Shown here: positions 23,492 to 35,296 of the stretch, piece after piece
Layout of the letters: each line of letters starts with the position of its first letter
Position numbering within the stretch: the first letter of the stretch is position 1
Assembly (NCBI GenBank): GCA_022702545.1
Contig: JAHRBC010000005.1
Location: forward strand, 4,673,501-4,737,500
Origin: Phycomyces nitens
Taxonomy: Eukaryota; Mucoromycota; Mucoromycetes; Mucorales; Phycomycetaceae
Length of the DNA stretch: 64,000 nt
Direction of reading: 5' to 3'
Made by a program: the position numbers and the translations under genes
Notes under the pieces: model-generated
Databases searched by the model: none
What the model was told of the DNA's origin: nothing
Seen by the model: the letters and a program-made list of their open reading frames with translations, nothing else

Positions 23492-24016
23492 ATGGCTAGT
23501 TTTAAGTATTGCTTGGAATGGTATGCTACTGGGATCCAACACAACAATAAACCTGGAAAAGATGATGGTTGATGTGTTTGTATAGCAATAATTTGCTCTA
23601 CCCTAGAGAAGACAAGTCCAGTCGTCGCCTTATGTTTTCCTGTCGTAACTGTCAGTACGAAGAAGATGCTGACAACATGTGTGTCTATAGCCACAAGATT
23701 ATCCATACTCCTTCGTAAATATTCACTCAATAAAAGCGAGCCTTGGTGTTAATATTGTGATTTAGGGAGCAGACTATGATGCTGACTGATCTTGCCACAG
23801 ATCCCACTCTTGTATGTGTCACTATCTTGTAGTAAAAATGGTATTGATATCTGAATTAATGAAATGTATTGATAGCCCCGTGCCAATGTCGCTTGCCCTC
23901 AGTGCCACCACCCTGAAGCTGTGTTTTTCCAGTCTTCATCTAGACGCGCAGAAGCAAAGATGACACTCTTTTACGTGTGTGGCAGTCAGAAATGCGGTCA
24001 TCGATGGGTTGGATAA
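23492..24016 (+). CDS. RPB9: RNA polymerase II subunit RPB9
   Basis: Small zinc-binding subunit of RNA polymerase II, involved in start-site choice, fidelity and TFIIS response. Exons 23492-23520, 23586-23714, 23766-23811 and 23876-24016 give 114 residues. Zinc ribbon 1 uses C7, C10, C29 and C32 (FKYCLECNN ... [10 protein letters not shown]). The linker ends in the conserved DPTLPR. Zinc ribbon 2 is [20 protein letters not shown] followed by [13 protein letters not shown]. The gene converges on SPT6, another elongation factor of the same machine, with 234 bp between the stop codons. Confidence 0.95.
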
Positions 24017-24250
24017 GCCAGAAAAATACCATAAGAATGATTGCAGCTTTAATCAAAAAGGACAGATTGTGTGCTTGTTTTCTATATTGAGAATTACATG
24101 TATAGTGAAATAAAACATATATTTATATGTGTATATGCATATAGTGAATTTCTTGTTTTTATTGGTTGAGAAAAAGCAAATAGGTGTAAATAGTGAAGGA
24201 CTAGGTGTTTGTATCTTACTGTGGGTGGCGAGGACAAAGAGGTAATTGCT
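24017..24250. terminator. Shared 3' flank of convergent RPB9 and SPT6
   Basis: A 234-bp interval between two facing stop codons. It must hold both polyadenylation regions; AT-rich runs (for example TATATTTATATGTG near 24116) are compatible with that. No coding sequence. Confidence 0.5.
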
Positions 24251-27200
24251 TTATTTTTTGATGGGTGGGTAGCGAGGATGAGAATGGGGATGTGGGCGGC
24301 GTCGGTTTGCTTCAGCTGCTTGACGCTTTTTGAAGCCATTGATTAGATCATCAACAGATGGGTGGGCGGTGTCACGGAGACGGTAGCCATCGGGCAAGAC
24401 CTTGATTACCCAGCGCATTAAAGGTGCATTGGCATTGAATTTGAAGCCAAGATCAAAGTAGCCGGCCTTTTCACTCAAACAGAAGCCATAAGCAGACATC
24501 TTTGGGTTGGCCCGTGTAGTGGCAGCTAGACGCTCTTCAAGCGCCTCAATGCCACCAGATTGATATTTGTTGTGAGCCATCAGTTCTTCTACCTTGCGCG
24601 CCACAGCCTCCACATATGTCACAATCAACTCATCCAAATCCTCAAATACTGTATCTTCGATCTGTAACTTTGACCCAGATCCATATTCGTTGCTTTGCTT
24701 GAGTTCCAGTACATCGACATGCTGGTAGATGCCCTCGTCTACTTTCCATGTAACTGCAATATGATCGTATCCACGCGAAGAAGGGCGAATTACCAAATCA
24801 CCACGCTGGCGGTCCTGAAGATAGACTTCTGCTTGTCTATGGTTGAATGGTCTAAAAAGCGGGTGATTGATTACACGCGTGCTCTTGGCTTGCTTGCGAC
24901 GACTGGCTTTGCGCTTATCGATTGCCATTGCCTCTGCCACACGGTCATAGTACTTGTCGTCGGGTAACTTTCGCAAGGCAAAGTCGCTGTTGGGTTTAGT
25001 GTCTGATGCCTTTGCTGACAGATCAACAAGGAACTTTTCGCGATCGATCCGTAAAACCTTGCAATTGATAGTCTCTCCAGGCTGGAGCACGTCCCCAATG
25101 TTCATCACTCGCTCATCCGAAGCATTGTCTATATATATCATACCCTCCAATCCAGACACAAGTATACAGTTTGCAATCTTGCCACGCACAGATGTGATTG
25201 TAGCTGGCACAATAAAGCCCTCGCTCAAGACTTGCTTTGTTTCGCCTGTAACCATAATGAACGTATCTTCCATGCTTGGGCGCGAGTAACGTTGGCGACG
25301 GTCGTGGTAAGGGCCTTGTAACTCATGCTTAATGTGCTCCAGAATCTGGCGCTTTGGCTGATGGTATTGCTTACGAAGCACGACTGCATAGTCATCCAAG
25401 ATGAGATCGTTAAGCTTGTCTGGGTATTCAGTAATGACCCGTGTTACAATTGCCACCTTGTTATCAAAGTTCTCCATCACATCCTCGTCAATCTCCAAAG
25501 CATCACCAGCCATCTTGCGCGCGAGTTCATAGTCCTGGGGATGGATACGGGTGTCATCCAGAATATCTGCGCCGTCAACGTCTCGAATTCGCAAATAACT
25601 GGCCGAGTTCATAAATGTGTTTGCAGGTGTCAACTTGCGCAATACAAGCGCTGTTCGACTTTCCAATTCGCCTGTGATGTCCAATTTCTTTAGGATACTC
25701 TGTGCCTTACGGGGACCAAAGCCAGCGATATATTGCAAGGCATTAGCCAGGTATGGTGAATGAATTGCCGCATTTAGATCTACTCCAAGGTCATTTACAA
25801 CATTAATAAGCGCTCTCTCGAGATAGAACAATAATTGATCCTCTGGAACAAGGTGTTGGAGCTGATGATGAGGAATTGCCAATAAGTCTCGACCAAGGCC
25901 TACATACTCCAGGACAGGATTCTGAAGACGGCGAGCCAGTGCAATACAGTACCGCATTACTTCTGGGAAATCACTAAACTCTTCTTGTGCCCTCTTTGAG
26001 TTCTTGTAGAGTCGCGCAGCTTCATCATCAACGACCACCAAGTCGGTTGCGCCAGTAATGCTATCCCGCTGCTGGTTAATCTCACTGATCATAGTCTGCA
26101 TGTGCTTAATCAATCGACGTGTTTCGGCATTGTAGCCTGCCACACCAACAACGTTTGGCTTACGGCTGCGGATGAAGTCCATCATGTCTTTCCAGTGTCG
26201 TTCTTCACGGAGATTGGGCACCTGGATCTGATCTACTACTCTCCCGCGTGGGTTCATGAATACGGCCATAATTGGGTCTTTCATGGTGCCATTTCCTGAA
26301 GAGATTGCTACCACACGCGGGATTCCGTTCTTGTAGCGATCTGAATCAGGGCCACGAAAAGGTCCAATGTTGATTTTGGCTTGCAAACTGTGTGATGCAG
26401 ATTTGCACACGTACTCCTGGGCTTCCATTCGCAGTTTCTCGCGCACATACTTGTCCATCAAGGGTATCAAATGGTCCCGAAGAGCCAATTCGAGTACATC
26501 TTTGCGCTGTACATTCCACTGCTGAACCGAATCACTATAGCCATCAGAGATGTAGAATTCGGAAATGCGGTTCAGCCACTGATCATATCCAGCCACATCA
26601 ATTTTGACAGTCAAAAGATTGTCACTCTCGCCCTTTAGTATCTGGAGAAACTGTCCATCGACAAAATGGGAAATTGGCTTCTCACGTAGGTATTTAAATG
26701 GGTGCATTGGGTGAAGCTCATCAATTACTGTGAACCCCTTGTCTGTTGGCTGCACAGAAACCACAGCACGAATCTCCCAGTCACGACGCATTGCCTTGCG
26801 CACTTGGGGATCAAATGCAATCTCTTGAGCCAGAATATCTTTGGATGCCTTGAGGACTCTGTATGGGTCAATGAAACTGCCGCTCACATAGGCTTCTGCT
26901 TCAATTTCAGGATTTCCTAGTGAATCTTCAGGATAATAGCGACGGTTGTTTTCCATGTAGTTTGACCCAAACTGACGTGCAGTGATACCGAAATGAGGTA
27001 AGAATTCAGGTATCTTTGTTTGAAGACTAATCTCGTAAAGCGACTTGTTCATTGGCCGTTTTGGTGCCTTGGACTGCTGATGCATTGCACTGATTCGGTT
27101 GCTGAACTTCAAGCTGATATAGTCTGTCAAATCCGCAATTTCCTCTACACGCTCCATCTTGTTGATCCACTCGGACACATAATCATCATTCAAATGACAC

Positions 27201-28295
27201 TTTGCAACAAAGTCCTTTAGAGCTGTGCGTCTATCCGCAAAACTTTGGTACTTGTAATCATAGTCATATATTTCCCACAAATCATCGGTGGTCAATGTCT
27301 CTGTGGTCATTCCGGTAGTCTTGTCGATCTCGGTAAAGAAGTCGCGACGATGGTCTTTGATGTGAGGTACTTCCAAAAACTCACGGTTAAAGAATTCGAC
27401 AATAAAATTGATTGATTTTAAGAATTTCTCTGGAGGTTGTTCCCATCCCCGTGTACGACTCATCTGTCGAGCAATCCAAGAGCTTTCTTCGCGGACTTCT
27501 TCGATAGTCGCCTTTTCGAATGATTTCTTTAGACCTTCAAAACGCATCTGTAAACGTTCTGGCACATCGCGAGTACGAATAGCATCATCCTGTTCCGTCA
27601 ACATTCGCTCTGCAAGTTCACTTGGCTCAAAAATATCCGACAGTTGAGGTTCTCTTCTCTCCTTGTCTGGATTGACAAGCTAGGTTCCAATTGTTGGTTA
27701 GGAACAATCGAATGAACAAAAATCAAAGCTCTTGTGCTAATACTCGTGTCATTACTTACTTCTTCATCGTGCAATGCCCACTCATAATCTCCACCGTCAC
27801 CAAAAATATCATACATATCTGATACAACACTTGAACCCACTTGTTAATCATATGAACTTTGGTTTCCAAAATACATCAAGGCTTACTCTTCACTCAGTCC
27901 TTCTGGTAAGATATCCATGATCGCCTTTCCTCCCTTGGGGCGTCTTCCACGATTTTCATCATAGTAACGTGCGTTTCTGTCATCCCGGTGCCTATCACCC
28001 AACACTTCATCCAGATCATCGTCTTCGTCTTCGTCGGCAATAAAGTCACCCATATCGTCGTAGGCATCTCTGCGGTGGTATCTGGCTCGGTCGTCATAAG
28101 GCTCTTCATAGCCGTCATCTACAGGTTCATCATAGCGGCGAGTAGAGCCACGAGAGACAGCTACTTCTTCATCGTCTGAAAAGAATTTATTGGGTTTTTC
28201 GTATGAATTTCCTACGGGATCTTCACGACCACGTTTAAGACGCTTGAGTTTGGGCTAAAAGCAGACGGATCAGAATTTAGCAGTTGGTTTCTTAT

Positions 28296-28331
<36 letters not shown>

Positions 28332-28800
28332 ATCTTACTCCGGCCGAGCGTGCCAGTTTGATTCCTGTGTTTTCTTCCAAGAGATCGAGATCTTCTTCAT
28401 CGAGTTCTTCATCATCTATGTTAAGGCAATGAGTGAATTGCTGGATGATAAGCCAACCTACATTCTTCCACCTTCTTTCTCTTTTTGCGTCTCACAGTGA
28501 CTTCTGCCGAATCGTCTGATTCTTGATCTTCTTCTTCGTCAGACACAATAAAGCCTTCTGCAACCTTGAATCGTGTGTAAGCCTATAGATTCCTGATTTT
28601 TAATAATAAAAACTGCACACCTTTCTTGCTTCTTCTTCATCATCCTCTTCGTCTTCCTCATCTTCTTCATCGTCATCATCGTTATCGTCTTCGTGTTCGT
28701 AGCCTATTGGTTCTCCCTCTTCATCCGACGGGTTGGTGTCAGGTACGTCGTCGTTGTCAGGTCTGCCGTACAGCCTGCCTTCATCAGGACGACCGGCCAT
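24251..28800 (-). CDS. SPT6: Transcription elongation factor and histone chaperone Spt6
   Basis: Nuclear protein that travels with RNA polymerase II and reassembles nucleosomes behind it. Six minus-strand exons: 28800-28621, 28582-28462, 28415-28339, 28254-27887, 27829-27760 and 27679-24251, giving 1414 residues, normal for the family. The first about 270 residues are very acidic (runs of D and E) with basic clusters. Next come the helix-turn-helix core, a YqgF/RNase H-like fold (RVVAISSGNGTMKDPIMAVF near 725), helix-hairpin-helix (IAGFGPRKAQSILKKL near 920), an S1 domain (near 1090) and the SH2 pair starting near 1225 (GDLVIRPSSRGYDHIAVTWK). A (TA)n tract sits in intron 3. A MITE lies about 260 bp upstream of the start. 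Confidence 0.97.
28299..28328. repeat. (AT)n microsatellite in SPT6 intron 3
   Basis: About 30 bases of alternating A and T lying wholly within the 84-nt third intron. Such tracts change length easily, and here they would alter intron length only. Confidence 0.9.
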
Positions 28801-29058
28801 GGATAGTTATTAATGTCTTTCTTTTTAAAAGAAAGGAAAATAGTAAAAATAGAATCAAGGGTGAAGAGACGGAGGGGATGTGGAGGAGGAGGGGCGTTTT
28901 TTTCAACAAAGCAGAAATCGAATGAATCCACCAAGTTGCAAAAAAGATTCTTGACACGAAAGAACAAGCTGAAGAGCACGCGATGTGACGTCATCTTGAA
29001 TAGACTAGCTGTCACATTGAGAACTGATTTTTTTTTGTGCCGGTTGACAAAAAAGGTA

Positions 29059-29445
29059 CTGTATTTTCACTAATTATTCGCCAACTTTGAAAAAATTATT
29101 CACACATCGGCAAATAAATTTTCACACATTTCCTCCAATTAAATTCACACATTTTAATCACTAATTATTCACACAAAATTTTTTACTTTATTTTATTACC
29201 AAATGTCATTCACCAAAGATTCTATCAAGATGCTTCTCATTGAGGATACTGATATGCTAGAGATGGACGAAGAATATAATGAGAGTTTGACTTTCTTTCC
29301 TCGCTGTAAAGATAAAGAATTACTTGTTTAAATATTTTAAAAATATTTTTTGTGTGAATAATTAGTGATTAAAATGTGTGAAAATTTATTTGCCGATGTG
29401 TGAATAATTTTTTTCAAAGTTGGCGAATAATTAGTGAAAATACAG
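29059..29445. mobile_element. 387-bp MITE with long inverted arms, in the SPT6 promoter region
   Basis: Both ends read CTGTATTTTCACTAATTATT and the inverted similarity continues inward for about 80 bases at high identity, then more loosely to about 130. It is flanked by TA on both sides (29057-29058 and 29446-29447), the target duplication of Tc1/mariner/pogo-type elements. Each arm repeats a CACTAATTATTC motif twice, a possible transposase-binding site. The centre is not inverted and carries the small ORF at 29203-29331. No transposase is encoded, so it is non-autonomous. Confidence 0.9.
29203..29331 (+). CDS. 42-residue ORF inside the MITE
   Basis: An ATG-to-TAA frame fills the non-inverted centre of the MITE. 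The peptide is acidic (begins MSFTKDSIKMLLIEDTDM, continues LEMDEEYNES). It has codon-like composition in an element whose arms are pure AT-rich repeat. It may be the residual end of the transposase of the autonomous parent, or captured sequence. There is no evidence of expression. Confidence 0.35.
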   Translation: MSFTKDSIKMLLIEDTDMLEMDEEYNESLTFFPRCKDKELLV

Positions 29446-30622
29446 TAATTAACGCTTACAGTATATGGCCACTCAGACTCAGTCAGAATTGAAGTATTTC
29501 TTGTGAGACTTGCAACTAAATAGTGATTTTTGACAATAACAAAAAAGTACATTGAATTGCTCCGTCAAAGCTTAGAGAAGTACATGCAATAATGTGAGAT
29601 ATTGTATACTGCTAGACTCAAGTTTACGAGTCTCAAATTCTGCGAGGGTATTTTATGTCAATACGGCATTGTCTTGGTGCCTGCGCTCAAATATCCTTGT
29701 TTTTTTGGAGAATTTCATAGAGATTTTATACATTTTTCTTGTATGAATTACAATGTTTAAGTTATACAATAGCTTCAATATATTTGTATCAAAAGATACA
29801 TATAAAAATATGGTTGAATCATAAAAGAAAAGGAGTAAAGAAGTATATAAGAATATTTTTTTAAAAAAAAAATTAGTTGATCTTGATTAAATTTCATTTC
29901 TCAAAGTTTGTATAAAGATGCTTTCGTTTCTATTCTGTCTTTTTACATGACACACAGCTGTCTACTCCAGCTCGTTCAAATTATCTCAACAAGATAATGC
30001 GTCTACTGAAGAACTGTCATTCTGGGTGGCCTTTTGTTCACTCAGTGTCATCTTCAGTTTCAAGAAAGCGAGCAAATGGTTGGTTGATAGTACTAATATA
30101 CTATTTTCATATACTCGGCACTATGAAAAGGTTCTAGTTTACTTTATATTAGGACATATTGTTAGCAGCTCTTAGTTCTTGAGTTGACAATGATGTGTTG
30201 AATGCTGTTAGTGAGAAACCAGTGTTTTGTTATGCTGTCTCAATGGTACTTTCTACTGGATTATACACATTGACAAGGTTTGCCTTTAGGCTTTACTTCT
30301 CATCTGTTATACAAAAACCCGAACAGGACTTGGGCTTGAATAGTATACATTTTTGGAGGCAAGAAACAATACCTCTCTTCAAGTCTACTACAATCTCGGG
30401 TGCAATGGTCTCCAGCTGGTTGCCAACATCTAATCTCTTTTGGCCTCTTACGATGATACAAGCTGCATTTTCTCAAATTCTGTGTATGCGACCGGGAAAA
30501 ACAATGAAGCAGACCAAAGGTAATGGTCAAAGTACTTTTTGTCTCAGCATAACCGAGTCCTATTTGATTATATTTAATAGATAAATAAAGATTGGAAAAT
30601 CAATACATAATATGCATACTAT
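29446..30622. other. Spacer with a possible decayed plus-strand gene
   Basis: Mostly AT-rich. Between about 29930 and 30584 the plus strand has coding-like blocks, including TEELSFWVAFCSLSVIFSFK near 30009 and SIHFWRQETIPLFKSTTISG near 30340, but no continuous splice model and no family match. It could be part of the same decayed unit as the Crypton-like remnant or an unrelated gene relic. Confidence 0.35.
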
Positions 30623-31133
30623 CTAGAGAAGAGTCTTATCCAAATACTTCAACGGCACAAGGAAGTTTGGATGGGCAATATCCTTTTTGATTTCTTGATC
30701 CTTGAGCTTCGCCAACCATGCCTTTACTTCCGGGAAAACTTTTTTTTAAAATCCTTAATAGGATGCATGATAGGTCGATCCAAGAAATATTCACCTTGTA
30801 GGAAGACCAGAAATGTATGATCCCACCATAAGATCACTTCTCTACTGCTCAACTTGCCTTTGTCGCTGCCTAGATATGCCTTGATAGCAAGTCATATTGA
30901 GCACACCCTTTCTGTTGATATGGGCAACCGTTAATGAATAGATCCCAGCATATTGGAAGGCTTCTTGGTACACTTTTACTTGTTCATCGTATGAGATTCG
31001 CTCGGCAGAATTTTTCCCGGTAAATAAAGAGGTATTGTACCAATTCTCTCTCTTTATGAAATCTGGAGAAAAGTGGATACCGAGAACACTAATGGAACAT
31101 AGTTCAACATCCTTAAGCCTCAGGGTAGAAAAA
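30623..31133 (-). pseudogene. Crypton / Ndc10-like tyrosine-recombinase remnant
   Basis: Minus-strand reading with stops and one frameshift. The segment order is typical of fungal Ndc10_II/Crypton-type proteins. It runs LGIHFSPDFIKRENWYNTSL, then the AGIYS ... AHINRKG box (where the family has the HxxR of tyrosine recombinases), then SDLMVGSYISGLP (site of the catalytic-type tyrosine). Next comes FLDRPIMHPIKDF and finally VFPEVKAWLAKLKDQE, ending ...YLDKTLL-stop. An extra A in a poly-A run near 30745 shifts the frame before VFPEV. Only the C-terminal half is recognisable. Confidence 0.6.
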
Positions 31134-31374
31134 TACTAAATCTTGCTATCATGGATTGTCTTTCAAAGGTAGTTGTGGAAACCAACTCCAAGTGAATAGA
31201 TTGTCTAAGTTCATTCTCGAGACTGGTTCACTTCAAAACAACATGACATCATTCATAAAAGAGGTATCATTTAGTTATAACAAAAGATCAAACTTATATT
31301 TCATTTAAAGTCCAATCCATACATCTACACATGGTTTCTCAAAATATTTAATTTTGAGCAGAAAGACGACATTA

Positions 31375-32470
31375 GGGTTCTCGACAAGGCTGCGCAGCAA
31401 TGTGCCCTCCAACTTTGGTGGCTCAAACCTCTCCTTCACAATCTATTGGACCCTCGTGGTTTGGTTCCCCCCACCCATGGATGACATCCCTTTTTAAAAC
31501 CAAGGATACCGACTGTGCTCCCATCCTCCTTTGTCCCTTCCTCGATTCTCGTCCTAGTGCTCATAGCACACTTGATTTACCTCTGTATTTAGTCCTGAAG
31601 GCCATGTATTATCTCTCACACGAGTTTGAGAACGTCTGACCAACCTATCCATATGCCTTATTCTACCATTGTCTTCCATGGTTACTAGCCCTCTCCCTCA
31701 TCTACCTTGCCACACATTCTGGGGTTATATGAAAGTCCATCAATTTTACAAGTTAGACAGTGACATGAATATTCTTGTCCACATTGTTCCCTCGCGCCAT
31801 CTTCCTCGCCCTACTATTTTCAATCGTATCCTATAATGTATCTTCGAGATGACTTCCCCGTTGACTTGACTCCATTTCTTTCTGTTTTAGTCCCTGGTTG
31901 ACCATGGCCACGTACCTCCACACGATCTTATCGGCTAACCTGCTCTCACAAACATACGCATACTCGCTCTATTAACCCTCCCCTCCGCCCACGACAGTTC
32001 CGATCATTTTGGTCTTTTGCGCTTCCCTGTCAATACAGTAACATTTAGTTTCATGACCTTCACCACAAGCTCTCCTGTCGTTCTCTTCTCTACCGCATAA
32101 TTCCTCTCGCTTCTTTCTCTCTTCTGCGTCGTTTGCAAACAATCTGTCGAGTCATAAGCACACTTCATCTTTGACTGTCCTCTGATATTGGCTGTATATA
32201 TTGTCATTTAGCTAGAGCTCTTTGGCCTTTGTCCTTTCCGCTACTTTCCGGTCCTTTATCTCTCTCCAACGCTAGACTCAACCATTCCTGATGCCTCGGT
32301 TTTTGGACTGACCATACTTTTCATTTGGGACCACTACTTGGTATTTCACTCTCACTCTATTCCTTTCCAATCATTTTCTATCCTAATCACCGGCTGCGAA
32401 TCCATTTCTCGCCTCTGGTCTGAGCTTTCCTTTGATTCCACGGACTCGTCTCCAACATAACGACTCCGTT
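31375..32470 (+). mobile_element. LINE ORF2 C-terminal fragment, decayed
   Basis: Plus-strand remnant starting with the post-RT segment QQCALQLWWLKPLLHNLLDP and ending near a zinc-finger relic, CVVCKQSVES-stop-AHFIFDC, followed by about 100 residues of coding-like sequence. Stops are frequent. Codon pattern and pyrimidine-rich composition match the other LINE copies, but the sequence is not close to the 9.7 kb family, so it is probably another LINE family. Confidence 0.55.
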
Positions 32471-33756
32471 TATGCTTGCTAAAACAAACCACAAAAAAAT
32501 AGTAACCTTTCTTCCAATCCCACAGAGAAGTTTTACAAATAGACCCGAGCCTCTGAATAGCTCCTGCAAGCCAAAAAAGATCGTTAAGCAGAGAAAAAGT
32601 AATACCTTTTGGAAGGTAGGGGGGTTGGAGACTCGCCATTTTTTTGAGACCCAAGCTCAACTGCATTTAAAAAATGAGAAATGATTAGAAACAGAATTGG
32701 TTTGCGCACCTCAAATCTCAGATATTTTATTGTGGCGTCCAACACAATTTATACCGTCTAGGCCAAGCTTTATTTTTCATATACACATGTATGCCTACGC
32801 CAATTTTTATCATTCCAAGCCACACCAATCAGGTTAACAATCTTTAAACATTAATTAATCCACAATCATTTAATAAGAGCAACAAGGCCGAAAAACAGCC
32901 AAAGAAACATACTTTGTTTGGAATACTACAAGGAGTGTGAGGCAACAATCGCTCGAAAATTAGCGAATATAAAGCGAACAAAGAGAAAACACACAAATAC
33001 GGTTGCTAAAGCTAAACAAGAGAAAATCCCAAATGAATATGTTTTCAACAACACCTCCCCGTTATACAAGGACTCGAGTTCTTGACAGCAAGACACTCAG
33101 TCTTTGAATGAACCAAATACACAACACGTCTTGCTCTTGTAGCACCTCTAGAATCTTTTGTAGATACCAAAAAAAAATCAATACTGATTCCAAGCCAAGA
33201 TCAAGAAAAATGATAATTATACTGTTCATAAAGGAGGCCAGGAATATCTTTACCGGTTTAAAATAAAGTTTTTATTGATATTATTTGTCCACAATCGAGA
33301 CCAACAATACATCAATAGGAAGACTCTATTTATTTTTCAGTTGTATAAAGTGTATCTTTTATAAATCATTTACACACAAACATTTATACTTTGCATAAGA
33401 CCCATAAAGATAGTACAAAGGCATTGAAAATGTACAATGCTACTTTTCCCTGTGCTCTTGCTGCAAAGACCCTTTTTTATATATATAAATGCTTATTGGA
33501 ATAGTTGTACAAAAGAATAAGGCGCTGTCTCAACTATGCGGAAGAGTTCAAAATAGGCTTCTTGTCCATACTTCTTTTTTAGGTCATTTTTCTACAATTT
33601 GTACGATTTGGACTATCTGGTGTATTGGTTTTTGGGTTCTCTCGAAATATAATGGCATGAATGAATGGTTTATTTACAGTTTTCATATATAGGATATGTA
33701 AAGGTATAGGACGGCTTAAATATACATGGGGATATAATAGGATAGATTGGGATAGA
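32471..33756. other. AT-rich spacer
   Basis: No supported gene. Stops are dense in all frames. Some segments (32690-33000) have mixed composition that may be old transposon sequence, but nothing is recognisable. Confidence 0.5.
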
Positions 33757-33921
33757 CTAGGAAGCCCATTCTGGGGTCAGGCTGATTTTGATGGTCTGGT
33801 CTGGATATTTGAATATGAGAGATTCGAGTTCTTTGGCCTTGGAATCAGTTGAGACTGGTAAAGAGGATTGTCTGCGTGAGAATCTGCGCGATAGGATTGT
33901 CTGGTGAGCGAAATTGAGCAT
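33757..33921 (-). CDS. 54-residue ORF with mitochondrial-presequence-like N-terminus
   Basis: Single-exon frame, ATG at 33921 and TAG at 33757. The N-terminus (MLNFAHQTILSRRFSRRQSS) is rich in Arg and hydrophobic residues and lacks acids, as in mitochondrial presequences. The C-terminus KYPDQTIKISLTPEWAS has ordinary protein composition. A TATAAATA box lies about 45 bp upstream of the ATG (minus strand, around 33965). I do not recognise the family. It could also be the last exon of a longer gene, but the upstream box argues for a complete small gene. Confidence 0.45.
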   Translation of the reverse strand: MLNFAHQTILSRRFSRRQSSLPVSTDSKAKELESLIFKYPDQTIKISLTPEWAS

Positions 33922-34276
33922 TGTTAAGGAAAAGAGTTGATAATTCCAAGCCTATTTATAAAAAAAAATCATAGGAATCAGGATGACGAAAGTATTGATT
34001 AAGGATTTCTCAACTCGGCAATTTTTTCTGTATAATAGAATACTATTTTTGGTTTGCCGAGCCTCCTACATATAAAGAAGAACAATGGAGAGGTGTTACA
34101 AGACACACAACAGTCTTGGCTATCAGCCACCCTACCAGCAATAAACTATTTTGGATATTTTCGTCATTCCTAAACCGCGGAGATTCTGGACCCTCAAGAA
34201 GTGTATTTTATTTGCATCATCATGACACCAGAAAACCAGTAAGAATATTAAAGGAGAATTTTATTATAGAAAGTAT

Positions 34277-34820
34277 TTAACGTCCACACATGCAATTGGG
34301 CTGGCAGTAAACACCTGGGCCTACAAAAACAACTAAGTAAGAGTCCAAAGGGTAAAGTGCAAACCAACCCGTCTTACCAAATCGCTGATAACAATCAGAA
34401 TTCACTCGGCTGTATAATATTTGTGCGATTAATGTCATTATTTTCAATCAGCAGCATTCACTCACCATTGACATCTACCCCGACCAGAATTATACGACCG
34501 ACGTGTTAAGCCTGAAGCAAGCCCAACTACAAGACCAATAATTATACAGCACAATATTATCGAGCAAAACCTTCGCTTCAGCCCAAGAGATCTATTCTGA
34601 GGTGGAGCATAGAATGTCATGACTGGATTCTTTCGCTCTCCTGGTGGAACTGGAGGCTGAGCAGGTGGGGGATTATTGAGAGGTGGGGGCTGGTAATAGG
34701 TTTGACCAGAAAGATTGGCTGTCTGAGCATTGTTGTAGGCAGGCGGAGGCACGTTTGGTGGATAATCAGACTAGAAAGCTTAACGTCAATACAAAGTAGC
34801 AATAAGAGAAGCCTTACCAT
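34277..34820 (-). CDS. Small single-pass membrane protein with PPxY motif and Cys-rich tail
   Basis: Four exons: 34820-34818 (ATG only), 34770-34466, 34409-34378 and 34320-34277, giving 127 residues with all phases correct. Residues 1-60 are Pro- and Gln-rich and include PPAY (10-13), a PPxY motif of the kind bound by WW domains of Rsp5/Nedd4 ubiquitin ligases. Residues 69-89 form one membrane segment. The last 27 residues carry six cysteines (101, 103, 109, 119, 123, 125) in a CQC...C...C...CMC pattern, probably disulfide-bonded on the lumenal or outer side. The family is not recognised. The layout resembles Rsp5 adaptor-type proteins, which is inference. Confidence 0.75.
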
Positions 34821-35296
34821 CGAAAGGCAGGAGCGAAAAAGAGTAAAGCAAGATGTAGGAAATGAAGAATTTAAATATTGAGAAATAACTCAAATCAAAA
34901 AGAAAATCAAGTACGTCAAGCTCAAGAGCCGGTATATATTTTATATATTATATAAATCTACAAAGGCTTTCTGGTTCTTTTTTGTTGATTTACAAATAGC
35001 CTTGTAATAAAGAGAACTTCTTTATTTCAATACACCTCGCCCATCAGATCCTATAGTTCATGGGTCATAAACTGTCCTTGACAGCATATTTTGGTTTATT
35101 TATCTATCCTTTCAGTTTACATAAACAATATGGCCATATATACTACATCTATATAATAAAGGAATGATGATCAAGCAAAGCATAAGAAAAATAAAGTGAT
35201 AATCATGAGTGAGGGCAATAAGGTAATGAAAAAAAAAGACGAAAATTCTGCATCATACAATATAAAAGGATTAAAGAATGGGCATGACAACAAGAC
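34821..35296. other. Spacer, PPxY gene promoter and JSN1 3' flank
   Basis: AT-rich, no coding sequence supported on either strand. Short open frames near 35196 overlap the JSN1 end antisense and are not considered genes. Confidence 0.5.
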
